A stretch of 64,000 nucleotides of DNA from Lactiplantibacillus dongliensis (GTDB lineage Bacteria; Bacillota; Bacilli; Lactobacillales; Lactobacillaceae), in the NCBI RefSeq assembly GCF_005405105.1, contig NZ_BJDK01000003.1, positions 1 to 64,000 on the forward strand, written 5' to 3'. The translations under genes were made by a program, and so were the position numbers. Each line of letters begins with the position of its first letter. The first letter of the stretch is position 1. The notes below the pieces were generated by a model. That model was not told where the DNA came from. It searched no databases and worked only from the letters and a program-made list of their open reading frames with translations. This document shows positions 59,510-64,000 of this stretch, in pieces.

Positions 59510-60184
59510 ATGTCAGCACACGCTACTCATGAATGTGTTCAACTCGTGCCCATCTTTCAAGAACTTGAAGCTTCACAATTAGATACCATCGAATCAATCG
59601 TTCAACACCATCATTACCAAACTGGTGAGACCCTGTTCAACGCTGAAGATTCCTTAGATACCTTATTGATTGTTGCTGGCGGCCAAGTCAAAGTTTATCA
59701 ATTAGCTGCCAACGGTCGTGAACAGTTACTCTATTTGTTGCAGACGGGAGACATCGATGGTGAAGCCGCGCTGTTTGAAAACAAACAACGAACGTCTTAC
59801 GCGGAAGCCCTAGTGCCAACTGATATTTGCAGTATTCGCCGGGACGATTTCCAACAGTTAATGCAACAATATCCAAGTATCAGTATTAATGTGCTGAACG
59901 TCTTCGGTAAACGTTTGACACAACTAGAAAAGCAAACCACTAGTACGGCCACCGAATCCGTGGAAGCGCGCCTGGCTAACTATCTAACCGAAACCGCGGC
60001 TTCACTTGACGTGCAAGCTTTTAAACTCCCACTAAAGAAAAAAGACCTAGCCACCTTCTTAGGGACCACGCCGGAAACGATTAGCCGGAAACTGACTAGG
60101 TTCGAAAAACAGGGCTTAATTACTCAGAAACCCGGCAAAGTGATTCAAATTAACGATGCTGATCAATTATTACTAGTCGAATAA
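59510..60184 (+). CDS. Crp/Fnr-family transcription regulator (FLP-like)
   Basis: 224 residues. The cNMP-binding-like domain (about 8-125) has the beta-roll turn YLLQTGDIDGEAALF; a dimer helix and a C-terminal helix-turn-helix follow (FLGTTPETISRKLTRFEKQGLI, about 178-199). There are no Fe-S Cys set and no cAMP-site Arg. Cys9 and Cys107 sit where Lactobacillus FLP has its redox-active pair, so a disulfide switch is plausible. It is encoded beside promoters with TTGACnnnnRTCAA boxes and is the likely activator. The start ATG at 59510 follows AAGGAGG (8 bp). Confidence 0.88.
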   Translation: MSAHATHECVQLVPIFQELEASQLDTIESIVQHHHYQTGETLFNAEDSLDTLLIVAGGQVKVYQLAANGREQLLYLLQTGDIDGEAALFENKQRTSYAEALVPTDICSIRRDDFQQLMQQYPSISINVLNVFGKRLTQLEKQTTSTATESVEARLANYLTETAASLDVQAFKLPLKKKDLATFLGTTPETISRKLTRFEKQGLITQKPGKVIQINDADQLLLVE

Positions 60185-60198
60185 AGATTTAAATGATC

Positions 60199-60247
60199 AA
60201 AATAGCGGTTCAGAAAGCAATGACACCTTTCTGAACCGCTATTTTTC
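60199..60247 (+). terminator. Terminator of the Crp/Fnr gene
   Basis: AATAGCGGTTCAGAAAG / CTTTCTGAACCGCTATT followed by TTT. Confidence 0.88.
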
Positions 60248-60397
60248 GTCATCTCAACGGCCTGCTTGACAGTTCGTAACTGTCTGAAAACAACCACCGT
60301 CAATACGCCGGATTTTCGCCGACACAATCAGCGCAACGAAACAAAATCTACGTTATAATTAACGTTGAATTAGAAATTTTATCGAGGAGTGGATTTA

Positions 60398-62314
60398 ATG
60401 GCTACAATCAGTCAAGCAGCAGTGAAAAATGATCTGTACGATGCCGTCAACGGTGATTGGCTCAAGACCGCCGAAATTCCGGACGACCATGCGTCGACTG
60501 GGGGCTTCATGGACCTTGTTGATGCTATCGAAAAAACGCTTATGCATGATTTTGACGCGATGGCCGCGGGCAATGTCGCCCCGACCGACCCGCAAGTCGC
60601 CGAATTCATTAAATTTTATCAATTAACGAAGGACTTCTCCAAGCGCAACTTGGAAGGTGCCCAACCGATTCAACCTTGTCTAAAGCAAATCGACAGTCTG
60701 AGTGACTTGACTGATTTGCAACACCGCATGCCTGACTGGATCTACGATGGCTTACCATTGCCATTCAGTCTCGATGTCGATGCCGATATGAAGAATACCA
60801 AGGTTAATGCCCTATTTGCGCAAGCACCTGGGACAATTTTACCCGATAAGACATACTACGATGAAGGTAATCAGCAGGGACCCAAGTTATTAGCTGTTTA
60901 CGGACAGATGATGCTCAAGCTTTTGCAAATGACCGGTTACGAACAAGCCGAAGCCCAACAAATCGTTGATGACGCGTTGACGTTTGACCGCCTGATCGTG
61001 CCATGGGTCAAGAGCGCCGAAGAAGCGGCCGATTATAGCAAGATATATAATCCACGCAGCTTTAAAGACTTCACGAATACTAGTCGCTACCTCGATTTAG
61101 CGGCGATCACCTATTCAGTGATTGCGGGTAATCCTAAAACCGTTATTTTACCAGAACCAGCTTTCTTCGATCACTTCAACGACGTCATCAATCCAGAAAA
61201 CTTCAACATGATGAAGAACTGGATGAAGGCGAAGTTAGTCCAACGCCTTAGCGGTTATCTTAGTGATGACATGCGGACAGTGGGAACCACTTATTCCCGG
61301 ACGTTATCCGGTCAGAAACAACCGCGTAGTCAGGCCAAGAGTGCTTACTACCTAGCTGCTGGTACGTTTGACCAAGTTGTTGGCCTCTACTATGGTCACA
61401 AATACTTCGGTGAAACGGCCAAGGCCGATGTTCATCGGATGGTCGAAAAGATGATCGGCGTTTATAAGAACCGGTTACAGGCCAACACTTGGCTTAGTGC
61501 CGCCACTCGTAAAAAGGCGATCGTTAAGCTAGATAATCTAGGAATCCAAGTCGGTTATCCTGACAAGCTCGACCCACTCTTCACTAAGTTTAAGACCCAC
61601 AGCGCGGCAGAAGGCGGCAGTGTCTTAAGCAATGTGTTGCATTTCGGCCGTGTCGCCCGCAAGGATATGTTCGCTAAGTGGAATCAGCCAACTGATCGGA
61701 CCCGGTGGGAAATGAGTGCCGATACTGTGAATGCCTATTACCACCCATTCATGAACATCATTGTCTTCCCAGCTGCCATCTTACAAGCACCATTTTACAG
61801 TCTTGAACAAGCCCCTAGTGCTAACTATGGTGGGATTGGGGCCGTGATTGCCCATGAAATCTCCCATGCCTTCGATAACAACGGGGCCTTGTTCGATGAA
61901 TTTGGGAACTTGCATAATTGGTGGACCGATGATGATTCTGCTCACTTTAAAGAACTAGCCAAATCGATGATTACCGAATTCGATGGCTTAGACTTTGCTG
62001 GTGCCAAAGTTAACGGGACCTTGACGGTTTCAGAAAATATCGCCGATGCTGGCGGTCTTAGTTGTGCTGAAGAAGCCGCGAAGAGCGAAGATCAAGTTGA
62101 CTTGGCAGCTTTCTTTGAAAACTGGGCCATGGTTTGGCGGATGAAAGCCACTAAGCAGTATATGCAACTGTTGCTTTCCATTGACGTCCACGCCCCAGCT
62201 AAGTTACGGGCCAACGTACAAGTTAAAAATCTCGATGATTTCTTTACCACGTTCGATATTCAACCAGCTGATCCGATGTACCTCGCACCGGACCAACGCG
62301 TTAAAATCTGGTAA
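60398..62314 (+). CDS. pepO: Endopeptidase O, M13 family zinc metallopeptidase
   Basis: 638 residues, neprilysin-like, no signal peptide, so cytoplasmic as in other lactic acid bacteria. N-terminal M13 domain, then zinc site AVIAHEISHAFDNNG (HExxH) and third ligand ENIADAGG (ExxxD); C-terminal end PDQRVKIW (usual CxVW/KIW end). It cuts oligopeptides from casein uptake or protein turnover. SD GAGGAG; an in-frame codon three residues earlier is not favoured. Monocistronic. Confidence 0.93.
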   Translation: MATISQAAVKNDLYDAVNGDWLKTAEIPDDHASTGGFMDLVDAIEKTLMHDFDAMAAGNVAPTDPQVAEFIKFYQLTKDFSKRNLEGAQPIQPCLKQIDSLSDLTDLQHRMPDWIYDGLPLPFSLDVDADMKNTKVNALFAQAPGTILPDKTYYDEGNQQGPKLLAVYGQMMLKLLQMTGYEQAEAQQIVDDALTFDRLIVPWVKSAEEAADYSKIYNPRSFKDFTNTSRYLDLAAITYSVIAGNPKTVILPEPAFFDHFNDVINPENFNMMKNWMKAKLVQRLSGYLSDDMRTVGTTYSRTLSGQKQPRSQAKSAYYLAAGTFDQVVGLYYGHKYFGETAKADVHRMVEKMIGVYKNRLQANTWLSAATRKKAIVKLDNLGIQVGYPDKLDPLFTKFKTHSAAEGGSVLSNVLHFGRVARKDMFAKWNQPTDRTRWEMSADTVNAYYHPFMNIIVFPAAILQAPFYSLEQAPSANYGGIGAVIAHEISHAFDNNGALFDEFGNLHNWWTDDDSAHFKELAKSMITEFDGLDFAGAKVNGTLTVSENIADAGGLSCAEEAAKSEDQVDLAAFFENWAMVWRMKATKQYMQLLLSIDVHAPAKLRANVQVKNLDDFFTTFDIQPADPMYLAPDQRVKIW

Positions 62315-62337
62315 TCATTATCTGCTTAATTACAAAC

Positions 62338-62370
62338 GGAGCGCGGGAATAACTCTCGCGCTCTTCTTAT
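62338..62370 (+). terminator. pepO terminator
   Basis: GAGCGCGGG / CTCGCGCTC hairpin with TTCTTATT. Confidence 0.65.
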
Positions 62371-62389
62371 TGACTGAAAGGACCCTCTG

Positions 62390-62887
62390 ATGCCGAAATT
62401 TGAAAAGTACCATCCAATCTTAACGCCTCATTATACTTTCGATTGGCTAACCAAAGCCCGGGCCAAAGATGTCTTGGCCTTTTATCAACAAGCCACCCCG
62501 GCGACCGAGACTGTTCCTACCATGCTGACAACCGCCGACCGGATTAACCATACGATGCGCGACATCTTCCATGACCAAAAGTTGGTCTGGGGCATTAGTC
62601 GGCGCGCAGACGATCAATTCATCGGCCAAGCCGGCTTTGATCCAATTGATACTGACCAACAGACGGCAACACTTCAAGTGCACGTCATTCCGGCTGCCCA
62701 TCAACCAGCCGCGTTAGCCGAATTATATACGCGGCTCACTGACTTTGGCACACAAGAATTGGGGCTCACCCAGCTAACGGTCACCCTGCCAGTCACCGAT
62801 ACCATTGCGGCACAGGTCTTAACTGCGCTGCAGTTCCGGCCAACCCCCGCAACTGCCACCGACAGTATCACCTATCAATTACCATAA
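62390..62887 (+). CDS. GNAT family acetyltransferase (RimJ/RimL-like)
   Basis: 165 residues. The layout is like ribosomal-protein or broad-range N-acetyltransferases: LTPHYTFDWLTKARAKDVLAFY at the N-terminus, GISRRADDQFIGQAGFD at the middle strand, and LGLTQLTVTLPVTDTIAAQVLTALQF at the end. The acetyl-CoA loop (Q/RxxGxG/A) is not clearly present, so activity may be altered. SD AAAGGAC upstream. Its own terminator follows. Confidence 0.72.
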   Translation: MPKFEKYHPILTPHYTFDWLTKARAKDVLAFYQQATPATETVPTMLTTADRINHTMRDIFHDQKLVWGISRRADDQFIGQAGFDPIDTDQQTATLQVHVIPAAHQPAALAELYTRLTDFGTQELGLTQLTVTLPVTDTIAAQVLTALQFRPTPATATDSITYQLP

Positions 62888-62899
62888 TCTCAACTTAAT

Positions 62900-62938
62900 C
62901 AGTCCTGACAAGCATGCTGCTTGTGAGGGCTTTTTTTC
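62900..62938 (+). terminator. Terminator of the second GNAT gene
   Basis: AGTCCTGACAAGCA / TGCTTGTGAGGGCT followed by T-tract. Confidence 0.85.
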
Positions 62939-63102
62939 GATTTAGTCGGTTAATTAACAAACTTTAATTTCCTTAGTCAAAACGCATCTGGTCATTGCCA
63001 GTCATCATGATAATTAAGCTTTCAAACATGACTAGTCCTGACCAAGTCAAGATTGTTTATCACACGATTGGTCAACGATGTGAACTTTTAACCACTTTAT
63101 GG

Positions 63103-63152
63103 TTGCGTTTTCTTTTTAATCTAGTACAATATAATTGTTAACAAATTCACGT
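63103..63152 (+). promoter_or_regulatory. nox promoter with Rex-like operator
   Basis: TTGCGT (63103-63108), 16-bp spacer, TACAAT (63125-63130). TTGTTAACAAATTCACGT (63135-63152) just downstream matches the Rex consensus TTGTGAAnnnnTTCACAA except at three positions. The preceding 62939-63102 shows nothing else. Confidence 0.5.
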
Positions 63153-63203
63153 TATACAATCTTTCTTGTGAAGATTCGTACATTAACTAAGGAGTGTTTT
63201 AGA

Positions 63204-64000
63204 ATGAAAGTTATCGTCATTGGTTGTACCCACGCAGGCACCGCCGCTGTTAATCAAATTTTAACGGCAAATCCCGATACCGAAGTAACCATTTATGAAA
63301 GAAATGACAACGTTTCCTTTTTATCTTGTGGCATCGCGCTATATTTAGGCGGCGAAGTTAAGGATCCACAAGGCTTATTCTATTCAAGCCCCGAAAAATT
63401 AGCCGAACTTGGCGCTAACGTTCAAATGGAACACGACGTGACCGACATCGATACCGACCAACACGTGGTCACGGTCAAGAACTTAGTTAGTGGTGAAATA
63501 ACTACTGATCATTATGACAAGTTGGTTGTCACGACTGGCTCATGGCCAATCATTCCACCAATCGATGGCATCGACAACCCGAACGTCTATCTTTGCAAAA
63601 ACTGGGGACATGCCCAAAAGTTATGGGCAGACGCCAAAGATGCCAAACGCATTATCGTTATTGGTGGTGGCTACATTGGGACTGAACTCGTTGAAGCTTA
63701 TCAGCGACAAGGTAAAGAAGTCACCTTAATTGATGGCCTCCCTCGAATTTTAAACAAATATCTAGATACCGAATTTACAGACCGCGTGCAACAAGACTTC
63801 GTTGACCACGGCATCAAGCTGGCCTTGAATCAAATGGTGAAGGGCTTTAGCGGTGATGGCGATACCGTCACTGTTACCACGGACCAAGGTGAATATACCG
63901 CCGATATGGCGATTCTCTGTGTTGGGTTCCGCCCAAATACCGGCTTGCTGAAAGGCAAAGTCGATATGAACAAGAATGGCTCCATCATCACTAACGACTA
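63204..64000 (+). CDS. nox: NADH oxidase (water- or peroxide-forming), 3' part outside the window
   Basis: The first 265 residues are present; the gene runs off the end. Family: FAD/NAD-dependent pyridine nucleotide-disulfide reductase. FAD site MKVIVIGCTHAGTAAV, redox Cys42 in SFLSCGIALYLGG (the single-Cys centre of Nox/Npr enzymes), NAD site IIVIGGGYIGTELVEAY, and FAD block MAILCVGFRPNT. It oxidises NADH with O2 to keep redox balance and remove oxygen. Good SD AAGGAG. A Rex-like box precedes it. Confidence 0.9.
   Translation, partial: MKVIVIGCTHAGTAAVNQILTANPDTEVTIYERNDNVSFLSCGIALYLGGEVKDPQGLFYSSPEKLAELGANVQMEHDVTDIDTDQHVVTVKNLVSGEITTDHYDKLVVTTGSWPIIPPIDGIDNPNVYLCKNWGHAQKLWADAKDAKRIIVIGGGYIGTELVEAYQRQGKEVTLIDGLPRILNKYLDTEFTDRVQQDFVDHGIKLALNQMVKGFSGDGDTVTVTTDQGEYTADMAILCVGFRPNTGLLKGKVDMNKNGSIITND

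Overview
The window looks like chromosome from a lactic acid bacterium of the Lactiplantibacillus (L. plantarum) group. This rests on surface proteins with LPQTxE sorting motifs and KxYKxGKxW-type signal peptides, strong SD sequences with occasional GTG/TTG starts, a bile-salt-hydrolase-like gene beside a CopB copper ATPase, and ATP-type PEP carboxykinase, PepO and NADH oxidase genes in an order I recall from that species group. No sequence search was run, so the species is an inference. There is no prophage, CRISPR array, rRNA operon or transposase gene. One tRNA gene is present.

Layout. 1-8.8 kb: GNAT acetyltransferase, uracil-DNA glycosylase-like protein, EamA exporter, two VIT-family metal transporters behind a Fur/PerR-like box, a choloylglycine-hydrolase family enzyme, and copper-responsive copY and copB with cop boxes. 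8.9-10.8 kb: a c-di-GMP pair, an EAL phosphodiesterase (apparently with an AUC start) followed by a membrane GGDEF cyclase. 10.9-19.7 kb: a cell-surface cluster of three secreted or anchored proteins. 20-30 kb: a possible immunity protein, two MFS exporters, an NCS1 permease, a motif-degenerate ABC ATPase-like protein, an alpha/beta hydrolase, DUF1836 and DUF1398 proteins and a nucleoside deoxyribosyltransferase. 30-44 kb: a P2-type cation ATPase, a secreted beta-helix protein, a 5'-nucleotidase-type phosphatase, an aldo/keto reductase, a split ThrE exporter, a 52-residue membrane peptide gene, uppP, a DUF4870-TetR-macrodomain operon and a DUF1002 protein. 45-54 kb: MarR and TetR regulators, pckA with a candidate cre site, a LysM-NlpC/P60 endopeptidase (apparently with an AUU start), tRNA-Ala(CGC), menG-ydcF and an SGNH esterase. 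54-60 kb: a metal/redox island. 60-64 kb: pepO, a GNAT protein and the start of an NADH oxidase gene.

The metal/redox island holds together as a regulon. A P1B ATPase, an HMA chaperone-dps operon and a second HMA chaperone each have a CTTGACnnnnRTCAAG palindrome centred 41.5 bp upstream of the inferred transcription start. That is the class II activator position of Crp/Fnr proteins, and a Crp/Fnr-family regulator is encoded next to them. Beside it, thioredoxin and a CsoR-family repressor form an operon whose promoter spacer carries a CsoR-type operator. That repressor has Asn where copper sensors have His.

The most unusual signal is a family of dispersed, highly structured intergenic elements, about 14 recognisable copies in 64 kb. 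The full form is about 400 bp with TIRs near ACGCTTGGTGCTAGTTG. It contains two related modules in opposite orientation, each an outer stem closing over two hairpins. Stems differ between copies by compensatory changes, while one hairpin loop (ACCGnnCTTTGG) and a GTGTCG segment stay constant. G.U pairs favour one strand. One copy has perfect 17-bp TIRs and a perfect 8-bp target duplication. This looks like a non-autonomous mobile element carrying a constrained RNA-like structure.
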